From assembly GCA_015487435.1 (NCBI GenBank), contig WFPU01000062.1, positions 1-9,554 on the forward strand: a stretch of DNA of 9,554 nucleotides, given 5' to 3'. The translations under genes were made by a program, and so were the position numbers. The stretch is from Sulfurimonas sp. (GTDB lineage: Bacteria; Campylobacterota; Campylobacteria; Campylobacterales; Sulfurimonadaceae). The notes under the pieces were generated by a model. It was not told the DNA's origin and made no database searches. It saw nothing but the letters and a program-made list of their open reading frames with translations. Within the stretch, counting starts at the first letter, position 1. Each line of letters opens with the position of its first letter. Below are positions 1-6,047 of this stretch, piece after piece.

Positions 1-23
1 ACATTATAGTTGGTGTTAGCTAA

Positions 24-179
24 TAAAGGGTTAAAAATTACTATTTAGTATTTTGAGCAATTTAATTTTTTATTAAGCCAATTTAGACGACTTATTTTAA
101 TAAATATTTTACTTTAAATCCTTTTGTGCTAAAATAAAATTAAAATAATCTACAAAATATTCATATCAAAAGGTTAAAT
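24..179 (+). promoter_or_regulatory. Leader and promoter region of the coaBC operon
   Basis: This is non-coding AT-rich DNA. An extended -10 element, TGCTAAAAT at 127-135 (TG at 127-128, hexamer TAAAAT at 130-135), is preceded at 16-nt spacing by TTTACT (108-113), which matches the -35 consensus at four of six positions. This would place a transcription start near 142 and a leader of about 37 nt. A ribosome binding site, AAGG, ends 6 nt before the coaBC ATG. A weak AT-only hairpin, TACTA-TT-TAGTA at 39-50 followed by four T, might mark the end of an upstream transcript. Promoter calls by eye in AT-rich DNA are uncertain. Confidence 0.45.
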
Positions 180-1448
180 ATGCTAATCCCTACAAATTTA
201 TTAAATGGTAAAAAAATACTTTTAGGTGTAACTGGATCTATCGCTGTTTACAAATCATTAGAATTAGTTAGGTTTTTAACAAAAGCTGGAGCAGAAGTTA
301 AAGTTGTTATGAGTGAATCAGCTAAAAAATTTGTAACTCCATTAACTTTTGAGACTTTATCATCAAACAAAATACTTGATGATTTTAATGAGTCGTGGGT
401 TGATGAACATAATCACATAAAAACTACTGAGTGGGCTGATTTATTTGTAATTGCACCAGCTACTGCTAACACCATTGCAAAACTTGCAAATGGGATAGCT
501 GATAATATGCTCACACAATGTGCATTAGCTTTCCCACATGTAAAATTAATAGCACCATCAGCAAATACAAATATGCTTGAAAACCCAATAACTAAAGCAA
601 ATCTAAAACTCTTAGCAATCGCAAATTATGAAATTATAGATACTCAAACAAAAGAGTTAGCTTGTAAAACTGTTGGTGATGGTGCTATGGCTGAGGCATT
701 AAGTATATTTTGGCAATGTGCTAGAGTACTTTTAAGTGATGATTTTTGGTCTGATAGACGTGTAATAGTCACTGGTGGGGGTACTATTGAGAAGATTGAT
801 GATGTTAGATACTTATCAAACTACTCAAGTGCAAAGATGGCTTCTGCATTAGCTTCTGCATTATACTGCAAGGGTGCTGATGTAAATCTAATTTCAACAA
901 GATTTGAAGATAATATTCCTGAGGATATGCACACTATTGATGTTAAAGACTCTAGTGAGATGTTGGAATATCTAAATGATTCTATCCGTATCGCTAAAAA
1001 AGGAAAACTCACAAGACCTTCATTAATTGGCACATCCCAAGTAGAACTTATTCAAAAAAAACCATTCCTTTTTATGGCTGCGGCTGTAAGTGATTATGTT
1101 CCAGAATTTGCTCAAGATGGTAAACTTAAAAAAGAGATGCTTGGCGAAAAATGGGAATTAAAACTAAAGAAAAACATTGATATTCTCGATTCTATTGATA
1201 AAACAGATATCACTACAGTTGGTTTTAAAGCTGAGATGGATGAGAGTTCTGCTACACATAATGCTTCAAAAATGATAGACTCAAAACAAATTGATGCAGT
1301 ATGCTTAAATGTTTTAAAAAATAGTTCTAGCTTTGGAGATGAAAAAAATAAAGTTGAATTTATCAAAGCAGATAAAATAGAATCGATCGAACATGATATT
1401 AAACTAAATGTAGCACTTAATATATTGGAGCATGCAAAAAATATATGA
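180..1448 (+). CDS. coaBC: Bifunctional phosphopantothenoylcysteine decarboxylase / phosphopantothenate-cysteine ligase CoaBC (Dfp)
   Basis: This cytosolic fusion enzyme of coenzyme A synthesis joins cysteine to 4'-phosphopantothenate (CoaB) and decarboxylates the product to 4'-phosphopantetheine (CoaC). The N-terminal flavoprotein domain (about residues 8-185) carries GVTGSIAVYK (16-25), the catalytic-type His79 in NHIKTTEW, APATANTIAKLANG (92-105), Asn129 in APSANTNM, and Cys162 in LACKTVGDGAM. The CoaB domain (about 193-422) carries VIVTGGGT (195-202), DDVRYLSNYSSAKM (207-220), AAAVSDYVP (300-308), KLKK (315-318) and VGFKAEM (347-353). Length (422) is usual for the family. Family motifs are slightly altered: PAMN reads PSAN, GRM reads GAM and SSGKM reads SSAKM. 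About 20 extra residues (roughly 270-293) precede the AAAVSDY motif compared with my recollection of the E. coli protein. The ATG has an AAGG six bases upstream. It is the first gene of the tight operon and overlaps the next start by ATGA. Confidence 0.96.
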   Translation: MLIPTNLLNGKKILLGVTGSIAVYKSLELVRFLTKAGAEVKVVMSESAKKFVTPLTFETLSSNKILDDFNESWVDEHNHIKTTEWADLFVIAPATANTIAKLANGIADNMLTQCALAFPHVKLIAPSANTNMLENPITKANLKLLAIANYEIIDTQTKELACKTVGDGAMAEALSIFWQCARVLLSDDFWSDRRVIVTGGGTIEKIDDVRYLSNYSSAKMASALASALYCKGADVNLISTRFEDNIPEDMHTIDVKDSSEMLEYLNDSIRIAKKGKLTRPSLIGTSQVELIQKKPFLFMAAAVSDYVPEFAQDGKLKKEMLGEKWELKLKKNIDILDSIDKTDITTVGFKAEMDESSATHNASKMIDSKQIDAVCLNVLKNSSSFGDEKNKVEFIKADKIESIEHDIKLNVALNILEHAKNI

Positions 1449-2188
1449 ATATCTCCCAGCTTAGCAAATTAGCAAAAATAATTAGTTCAAGCCCAACAGA
1501 GGTTAAGGCTTTGATGAAACTAGCATCTATTGATGTGCTAAAAGCTTTGGGTGATGGAAAATATTCTATACTTTTAAATGACAAAACACTAACCGCACAA
1601 AGCCAAAAGCCACTAACAACGGATGCTTCGTACTGGACACAAGTATCTCAAGCAAAAAATGAAACACCACAACTCTCAAACATGTTAAAAATGCCTCTAT
1701 TGCTAAAAAATCTACAAAACACACCACTGCAATACAATGTAAGAGAGCTACAAAACTTACTAAAGAATCCCAAACCAGAAAATATACTAAAAACTCAACT
1801 ACTAGAACAGCTAAGTACTGCTAACACCAAAGAGGAGTTTACAAACACTTCAAATTTGTTACTCTCGCTTCAAAATCAAACTATGACAATTCCTTTTAAC
1901 TATAACGGCATCTTTTCTATACTTCAATATAAAAAAAGATATAATAAGAAAAATAAAAAAACATTTATTGATTTTTATGCAGCGTTAGAAAAACTTGGAC
2001 CCATATCTGGGCTTATCTCGCTTAAAGATACTCATGTTAGTATAGAATTAAATGTTGGATATGAAAAAACTAAACAATTTTTGGAAGCAAATATGAATTC
2101 TCTTGGATATAAACTAACTATTACTACTACAAACATAGAACCAATTTTTGAACCAAACAATAACGCTATATTGGATGTTTTTATATGA
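1445..2188 (+). CDS. Conserved operon protein of unknown function with a FliK-like C-terminal region
   Basis: I cannot assign a function. The 247-residue protein has no signal peptide or membrane segment. Residues 1-36 look helical. Residues 37-67 (GDGKYSILLNDKTLTAQSQ, then a YW pair) resemble the beta segment in FliK-related proteins. The middle (about 75-145) is rich in Leu, Asn, Gln and Lys. Residues 176-233 (LGPISGLISL, then VSIELNV, then TKQFLEANMNSLGYKL) follow the pattern of the Flg_hook domain that ends flagellar hook-length control proteins. Its ATG overlaps the coaBC stop (ATGA) and its stop overlaps the uppS start the same way, so translation is probably coupled; GGAG 14 nt upstream is too far to help. 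An internal in-frame ATG at 1514 has AAGG five bases upstream and is an alternative start, but would lose the first helix. A gene of unknown function sits at this place in Campylobacter as I recall. Confidence 0.85.
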   Translation: MNISQLSKLAKIISSSPTEVKALMKLASIDVLKALGDGKYSILLNDKTLTAQSQKPLTTDASYWTQVSQAKNETPQLSNMLKMPLLLKNLQNTPLQYNVRELQNLLKNPKPENILKTQLLEQLSTANTKEEFTNTSNLLLSLQNQTMTIPFNYNGIFSILQYKKRYNKKNKKTFIDFYAALEKLGPISGLISLKDTHVSIELNVGYEKTKQFLEANMNSLGYKLTITTTNIEPIFEPNNNAILDVFI

Positions 2189-2862
2189 ATAGGGCTACAC
2201 ATATAGCTATAATAATGGATGGTAATGGTCGCTGGGCTGAGATGCAAGATAAAAAAAGAGTTAAAGGGCATGAAGCTGGTGCTGAAGTGGTTCGTAAAAT
2301 TACACAATATTGTGTTGCTCATAAAGATATAGAGAGACTTACACTTTATGCTTTTTCTACTGAAAACTGGAAACGACCACGATTAGAAGTTGAATTTTTG
2401 ATGAAACTTTTAAATAGTTACTTAAAAAAAGAGTTAAATACCTATATAAAAAACAATATCCGTTTTGAACCAATAGGTGATTTAAGAGCATTTTCAAAAT
2501 CTTTACAAACAACAATAAAAGATGTTAAAACAAAAACTGCACATTGTGATGGTCTAGTTCAATCTCTTGCACTAAATTATGGAGCAAAAGATGAGATGCT
2601 TAGAGCTATCAACAAGATTCGCAAATCTGAAAATGATATAACAGAGGCAATGTTATCAAATGCACTTGATTGCAAACATGATGTTGATCTGCTTATTCGT
2701 ACAGGTGGTGATCATAGAATATCAAACTATCTGCTTTGGCAATCTGCTTATGCAGAATTTTTCTTTTGCAATACGCTATGGCCTGATTTTACTACAAAAG
2801 AGTTAGAAAAAATCATTAAGGATTTTACAAAAATAGAGCGTAGATTTGGAGGACTTAAATGA
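2185..2862 (+). CDS. uppS: Isoprenyl transferase (undecaprenyl diphosphate synthase) UppS
   Basis: This cis-prenyltransferase extends farnesyl diphosphate with isopentenyl diphosphate to undecaprenyl diphosphate, the lipid carrier for peptidoglycan and O-antigen or glycan building blocks. It is a cytosolic, membrane-associated dimer. The family signature is complete: IAIIMDGNGRW (7-17) with catalytic Asp12, KGHEAGA (27-33) with His29, TLYAFSTENWKRP (53-65), and the C-terminal diphosphate-binding stretch LLIRTGGDHRIS (169-180) with Arg172, Arg178 and Ser180. YAEFFF (189-194) with Glu191, LWPDF and the terminal ERRFGG follow. At 225 residues it is shorter than the E. coli enzyme (about 253) because both ends are trimmed, which I believe is usual in Campylobacterota. 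The start overlaps the previous stop by ATGA, with a weak GGA nine bases upstream, and the stop overlaps the next start by ATGA. Confidence 0.97.
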   Translation: MNRATHIAIIMDGNGRWAEMQDKKRVKGHEAGAEVVRKITQYCVAHKDIERLTLYAFSTENWKRPRLEVEFLMKLLNSYLKKELNTYIKNNIRFEPIGDLRAFSKSLQTTIKDVKTKTAHCDGLVQSLALNYGAKDEMLRAINKIRKSENDITEAMLSNALDCKHDVDLLIRTGGDHRISNYLLWQSAYAEFFFCNTLWPDFTTKELEKIIKDFTKIERRFGGLK

Positions 2863-3677
2863 TTGAACTTAGTATAGCATTTGTATTAGGGCTTCTTTTT
2901 GGTTCTTTTTTAAATGTTGTAATAATTAGAGTACCTACTGGAGAGAGTGTTATATATGGTTCATCTCACTGTGTTAAATGTAACACTAAATTAAAATCTT
3001 GGCACAACATACCTCTCTTTTCTTGGATCTTTTTGAGAGCAAAGTGCTCGTTTTGTAAAACAAAAATATCTATTCAATACCCTTTTATTGAGTTGATTTC
3101 AGCAATTATATTTTTAACTCTAGCTAGCAAGTATGGACTTAGTTTGCCTATCTTTTTTATAGCTTTAAGTTTTTTAATGCTTTTAGCTCTATCTATGATA
3201 GATTTTAAGTATAAAATGATTCCCGATAGTATCAATCTTTTAGCAATTTTATTTGCAATTTTAGGTGCTTGGAGTATTAATGGAATTTTTGAAAACTTTG
3301 TAAACGCCCTACTCTTTGCGGGAGGATTTACTTTACTTAGATTTTCTCTTTCATATATATTAACATCATCAGCACACAGAGCAATTAAAAAGAATGTCAC
3401 TTCATGGAGCAAAAATTATAATTCATACCCATTCATAGAAGCTATGGGTGAAGGCGATATTATGGTAGCTGCAACTATGGGTGCACTGCTAGGTGTTCAA
3501 CTTACTTTAGTTGCCATCTTTTTATCAGCTGTTTTAGCCCTCCCTGTTATGCTAGCACTTAAAAATAAAAGTGCGGAGGAGCAAAGAGTTCCTTTTGTTC
3601 CTTTTTTAGCTCTAGCTACATTTATTGTATATATTTTTGACACTCCAATAATGGCATATATTGAGGCAAATTACTAA
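2859..3677 (+). CDS. Type IV prepilin peptidase / N-methyltransferase (PilD family, A24)
   Basis: This inner-membrane aspartic protease would cleave the leader of type IV pilin-like or pseudopilin precursors; the N-terminal domain usually also methylates the new N-terminus. Seen in the 272 residues: GSFLNVVIIRVP (15-26), two CxxC pairs (Cys38/41 and Cys63/66) forming the usual zinc-type cytoplasmic loop, and the catalytic aspartates Asp115 (in MIDFKYKMIPD) and Asp200 (in MGEGDIMVAA, the GxGD motif). About seven or eight hydrophobic segments span the rest. The loop between the segment at about 148-170 and GEGD is long and basic (about 171-195), longer than in typical PilD. The start is well supported by GGAGG six bases before the ATG, the strongest ribosome binding site in the operon. 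No pilin or secretion genes are in the window, so the substrate is unknown. Gene symbols pilD, gspO or comC would all be possible. Confidence 0.93.
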   Translation: MIELSIAFVLGLLFGSFLNVVIIRVPTGESVIYGSSHCVKCNTKLKSWHNIPLFSWIFLRAKCSFCKTKISIQYPFIELISAIIFLTLASKYGLSLPIFFIALSFLMLLALSMIDFKYKMIPDSINLLAILFAILGAWSINGIFENFVNALLFAGGFTLLRFSLSYILTSSAHRAIKKNVTSWSKNYNSYPFIEAMGEGDIMVAATMGALLGVQLTLVAIFLSAVLALPVMLALKNKSAEEQRVPFVPFLALATFIVYIFDTPIMAYIEANY

Positions 3678-3680
3678 ACT

Positions 3681-4706
3681 ATGAATATCCTAAAAAAACA
3701 TATTTTAAGCCATCTGTCGATGCTATTTTTATCTATATTTTTACCATTGTTTTCTATTGCTTCTGTTATATTTTTAATAAAACTAGCAACTTATACAGCT
3801 GTGATTCAGCTCTCTTTTTGGGAGATGACTAAAATGTATATTTTTGTTCTGCCAGAAATTCTTTTTTTCACACTCCCATTTTCTTTTTTTGTAGCAGCTG
3901 CCCTAACACTTTTTAAGCTCTCAAGCGATAATGAAATCATTGTATTTTTTTCACTCGGTATCCATCCAAATTTTATTTTAAAAACACTCTTAAAACCTGC
4001 ACTATTACTATCAATACTTTTATTTATGAATTTTTTTCTACTATACCCACATGCCAAAACACTTTCTAAAAACTTTTATGCATATAAAAAAAGTGAAGCA
4101 AAATTCAACCTCTCAGCTTCTGAATTTGGACATAGTTTTGGAGAGTGGTTACTTTATATTGGGACAAATAACCCTGATGGAACATTTAAAGATGTCTTTT
4201 TATTCAAAAAAAATACAACTGATAAATCGGAGATACTAATAAGCGCAAAAAAAGCTGAAATAATCAACGGAGCAAGTGTATTACATCTAAAACTAACTGA
4301 TGGAGAAGGCTATAGTTATCATAAAGATAAATTTACACAAGTTAATTTTGAAGTGATGTTTATAAACGATTCACTTACAACTGATTTAAAAAAATATGAA
4401 ACTCCATTAGAGTATTGGCAATCAGATATCGATAAAAAGAAAAAGAAAAGAATATTTATTACAGATACATTAATGAGCTTATTCCCTATACTAACACTGT
4501 TTTTAGCAGCTAGCATAGGTATTATTCATATTCGCCATAATAAAGGTAGGGTATATCTATATCTATTTTTAAGTATTATTACTTACTATGAATTGATTCT
4601 AATACTTCGCGATCCACTTGGATATTATAGTATCCCATTGATTGCTTCTGTATGGCTTATTGCAACCTATGCTATCTACAAAAAAACAATTGTAAATAAA
4701 TTTTAG
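3681..4706 (+). CDS. lptF: LptF/LptG-family LPS export permease (YjgP/YjgQ), LptF-like
   Basis: This is an inner-membrane subunit of the Lpt ABC transporter, which extracts lipopolysaccharide (here probably lipooligosaccharide) from the inner membrane and passes it to the periplasmic Lpt bridge. The 341-residue protein has the family layout: three N-terminal membrane segments (about 13-35, 52-80 and 100-122), a periplasmic beta-rich domain (about 125-255), and three C-terminal segments (about 260-282, 290-310 and 316-334). The conserved coupling region LPFSFFVAAALTLFKLSSDN runs 65-84 and continues EIIVFFSLGIHP. FKDVFLF (169-175) matches the LptF-type periplasmic motif better than LptG as I remember them, hence the symbol; LptG is the alternative. 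Length is typical. It starts three bases after the preceding stop with no good ribosome binding site (GAGG is 14 nt away), and its stop abuts the truA ATG, so coupling is likely. Confidence 0.88.
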   Translation: MNILKKHILSHLSMLFLSIFLPLFSIASVIFLIKLATYTAVIQLSFWEMTKMYIFVLPEILFFTLPFSFFVAAALTLFKLSSDNEIIVFFSLGIHPNFILKTLLKPALLLSILLFMNFFLLYPHAKTLSKNFYAYKKSEAKFNLSASEFGHSFGEWLLYIGTNNPDGTFKDVFLFKKNTTDKSEILISAKKAEIINGASVLHLKLTDGEGYSYHKDKFTQVNFEVMFINDSLTTDLKKYETPLEYWQSDIDKKKKKRIFITDTLMSLFPILTLFLAASIGIIHIRHNKGRVYLYLFLSIITYYELILILRDPLGYYSIPLIASVWLIATYAIYKKTIVNKF

Positions 4707-5417
4707 ATGCGTATTTGTATAACAATCTCCTACAACGGAACTACATATTTAGGTTCCCAAGCTCAAAAAGAGACAAGTAATACTATCTTTAATCAAATTG
4801 AAAATATTTTTAATAAAATAAATATAGATTCAAAGCCACATGCAAGTAGCAGGACAGACAAAGGTGTTCATGCTACAGGGCAAACTTTTCACATAGATAT
4901 ACCAAAGTATTGGAGTGATTTAGAAAAATTAAAAGAGACTCTAAACAAGATGCTTCCTAAAAGTATATATATTAAAAAAATCATAAAAGTACAAAAAGAT
5001 TTTCATGCTAGATATGAAGCAAAATCAAGAGTTTACAGATATATAATAAAAAAAGCAAAACCAAACCCTTTTGAAAATGATTTAGTTAGTTTTTATCAAG
5101 ATATAAACTTTGAAAAAATTCAAAAAAATATTAAACTATTTGATGGTAAATTTGATTTTGTAAACTTTATGAAAACGGGAAGTGAAGTGAATTCAACTGT
5201 GAGAGAAATTTACAAAACACATGCCTATAAACATAAAGATTTTATAGTTTTATATTTTGAAGCAAATGGATTTTTAAGAACTCAAATTCGCTTTATGGTT
5301 GGTGCACTTTTAAGTTTAGATGATACACAAATAAAAGAACAGCTCTCATCTAAAAAAATTCATAAAATAAAGCCTGCAAAAGCAAATGGGCTTTATTTAG
5401 CAAAGATTAAATACTAA
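4707..5417 (+). CDS. truA: tRNA pseudouridine(38-40) synthase TruA
   Basis: TruA isomerises uridines 38-40 in the anticodon stem-loop of many tRNAs to pseudouridine. The catalytic motif SSRTDKGVHATGQ (47-59) holds the nucleophile Asp51. Other family marks are YNGTTYLGSQ near the start, FHARYEAKSRVYRY (about 99-112), FLRTQIRFMVGALL in the C-terminal half, and the closing KPAKANGLYL. Length (236) is shorter than the E. coli enzyme (270). Its ATG directly follows the lptF stop (TAGATG) with no ribosome binding site that I can see, so translation probably depends on terminating ribosomes. It is the last gene of the operon. Its final codons also encode a strong inverted repeat (see the terminator at 5352-5398). 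Confidence 0.96.
   Translation: MRICITISYNGTTYLGSQAQKETSNTIFNQIENIFNKINIDSKPHASSRTDKGVHATGQTFHIDIPKYWSDLEKLKETLNKMLPKSIYIKKIIKVQKDFHARYEAKSRVYRYIIKKAKPNPFENDLVSFYQDINFEKIQKNIKLFDGKFDFVNFMKTGSEVNSTVREIYKTHAYKHKDFIVLYFEANGFLRTQIRFMVGALLSLDDTQIKEQLSSKKIHKIKPAKANGLYLAKIKY
5352..5398 (-). terminator. Rho-independent terminator candidate for the minus-strand gene, inside truA
   Basis: AAATAAAGCC (5365-5374) and GGCTTTATTT (5389-5398) form a perfect 10-bp stem. The 14-nt loop can tighten further by TGC/GCA pairing (5375-5377 with 5382-5384) around an AAAA turn. Read on the minus strand, the stem is followed by a T-rich tract (TTTATGAATTTTTTT across 5352-5366). It lies 42 nt beyond the stop of the minus-strand gene, a normal terminator distance. 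The plus-strand side lacks a T-run next to the stem. The bases also encode conserved TruA residues, so chance is possible. Confidence 0.4.
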
Positions 5418-5450
5418 TTAATCAATAAAATATATTAAACTATTTTTTTT
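5418..5450 (+). terminator. Weak terminator candidate for the coaBC-truA operon
   Basis: Just after the truA stop, TTAAT (5418-5422) and ATTAA (5434-5438) can pair as an AT-only 5-bp stem with an 11-nt loop, followed after four bases by eight T (5443-5450). The stem is weak. The T-run lies inside the 3' end of the convergent gene, whose stop codon is at 5440-5442. I list it because operon transcripts must end near here and I see nothing better on this strand. Confidence 0.22.
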
Positions 5451-5844
5451 GCTTTTTTCTAAAAAGGTGATAATTCTCATTTTGAAATATCTCTTCAAGG
5501 TAATCTTCTGAACATTTTTTTGCATTCATCCACGCTCCAGATGGCACACGAACCTCTAACATATTTTTTTCTCTTAATTTAATGATTTTTTTATCACTAA
5601 GTATTTTTTCAACAGGGGAAAAATCAATTTTTGTCAAATCAACATCTTTTCTATAAAAACAAGTTTGTTTAGAAAAATTTCCCCAACCTGGAACACCATC
5701 AATTGTATAAGGAACTTCGTATCCATTTGAAAATGTTACCATTATTGTATAATGACTATCTTCATAATACTCACTTATTTTTCCTTTTCCAAAATTAAGT
5801 CCATATACCTTATCACCTTTTTTTGCATCCTTGAAGTAACCCAT
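5440..5844 (-). CDS. Small protein of unknown function with SH3/Tudor-like N-terminal motif
   Basis: I do not recognise a named family. The 134-residue protein is soluble and starts with KKGDKVYGLNFGKGKISEYY (8-27), then YTIMVTFSNGYEVPYTIDG (32-50). This G-D-x-V ... F-G-x-G-x-I ... V-x-F pattern is typical of small beta-barrel SH3/Tudor-like modules, seen for example at the C-terminus of UvrD/PcrA helicases and, as I recall, in small phage or accessory proteins with a following Y-T-x-D-G. Residues 71-134 are mostly charged, with a helical look and a lysine-rich tail (RKKQKK). Two isolated Cys (62, 111) form no metal motif. The ATG is supported by AAGGA six bases upstream, and a promoter candidate sits about 50 nt before it. 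It is convergent with truA and downstream of ygiQ across a palindromic element, so it is probably transcribed alone. A run of eight A overlaps the last codons and stop. Confidence 0.8.
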   Translation of the reverse strand: MGYFKDAKKGDKVYGLNFGKGKISEYYEDSHYTIMVTFSNGYEVPYTIDGVPGWGNFSKQTCFYRKDVDLTKIDFSPVEKILSDKKIIKLREKNMLEVRVPSGAWMNAKKCSEDYLEEIFQNENYHLFRKKQKK

Positions 5845-5890
5845 TGTAATTCCTTGTTTAATTAAACTCTCTAATATTTATTTTACTTTA

Positions 5891-5918
5891 ATTATAACCA
5901 ATAACAGTTACATTTTAA
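5891..5918 (-). promoter_or_regulatory. Promoter candidate for the 134-residue protein gene
   Basis: On the minus strand a perfect -10 hexamer TATAAT (5896-5891) lies 16 bases after TTAAAA (5918-5913), which matches the -35 consensus at four of six positions. The predicted transcription start near 5884 gives a leader of about 40 nt carrying the AAGGA ribosome binding site. The hexamers lie just outside the palindrome at 5928-6042, so the gene would be expressed independently of ygiQ. Confidence 0.5.
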
Positions 5919-5927
5919 TTACTCATA

Positions 5928-6042
5928 ATTGAACTCTCTGATTAATTAGTTATTAGATTCTGGATCAAGTCCATAATGACGGAACTATCATCACCCTAAA
6001 CTTGATTTAGGTTCTAGTTTCTAATTAATCAGATGTTTCAAT
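5928..6042. repeat. 115-bp quasi-palindromic (MITE-like or REP-like) element
   Basis: The whole stretch folds back on itself about position 5985. The outer arms 5928-5949 and 6021-6042 are inverted copies identical at 19 of 22 positions, including a perfect 13-bp core (5937-5949 with 6021-6033, TCTGATTAATTAG). Inside each arm is a smaller hairpin around the same loop TCAAG: 5958-5976 on the plus strand (TTCTGGA-TCAAG-TCCATAA, one mismatch) and 5995-6011 read on the minus strand (CCTAAA-TCAAG-TTTAGG, perfect). Each hairpin is followed by TGA(C/T)G. No gene, transposase or clear target-site duplication is seen. The inner unit resembles the GGATCAAGTCC...ATGACG intergenic repeat that I recall from many bacterial genomes. 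There is no T-run on either side, so it is not a classic terminator, though it may fold at the ygiQ mRNA 3' end. Confidence 0.75.
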
Positions 6043-6047
6043 GTATG

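Noticed and set aside
1..23. Possible C-terminus of an upstream plus-strand gene (six codons IIVGVS then TAA at 21-23)
   Set aside because: Six codons are too few to distinguish a real gene end from chance, although an upstream gene such as glmU would be expected from synteny.
2032..2322. Minus-strand 96-codon ORF
   Set aside because: It spans the end of the FliK-like gene and the conserved start of uppS in antisense and has no recognisable features.
3074..3412. Minus-strand 112-codon ORF
   Set aside because: It is antisense to the prepilin peptidase and is explained by low-complexity hydrophobic codons.
5443..5450. Run of eight T as a phase-variable tract
   Set aside because: It overlaps only the last two codons and the stop of the minus-strand gene, so slippage would change just the extreme C-terminus. 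No sign of a switch.
5928..6042. The palindrome as a rho-independent terminator or a CRISPR remnant
   Set aside because: There is no T-run next to either arm and no direct repeats with spacers. The symmetry is inverted, fitting a palindromic repeat element better.
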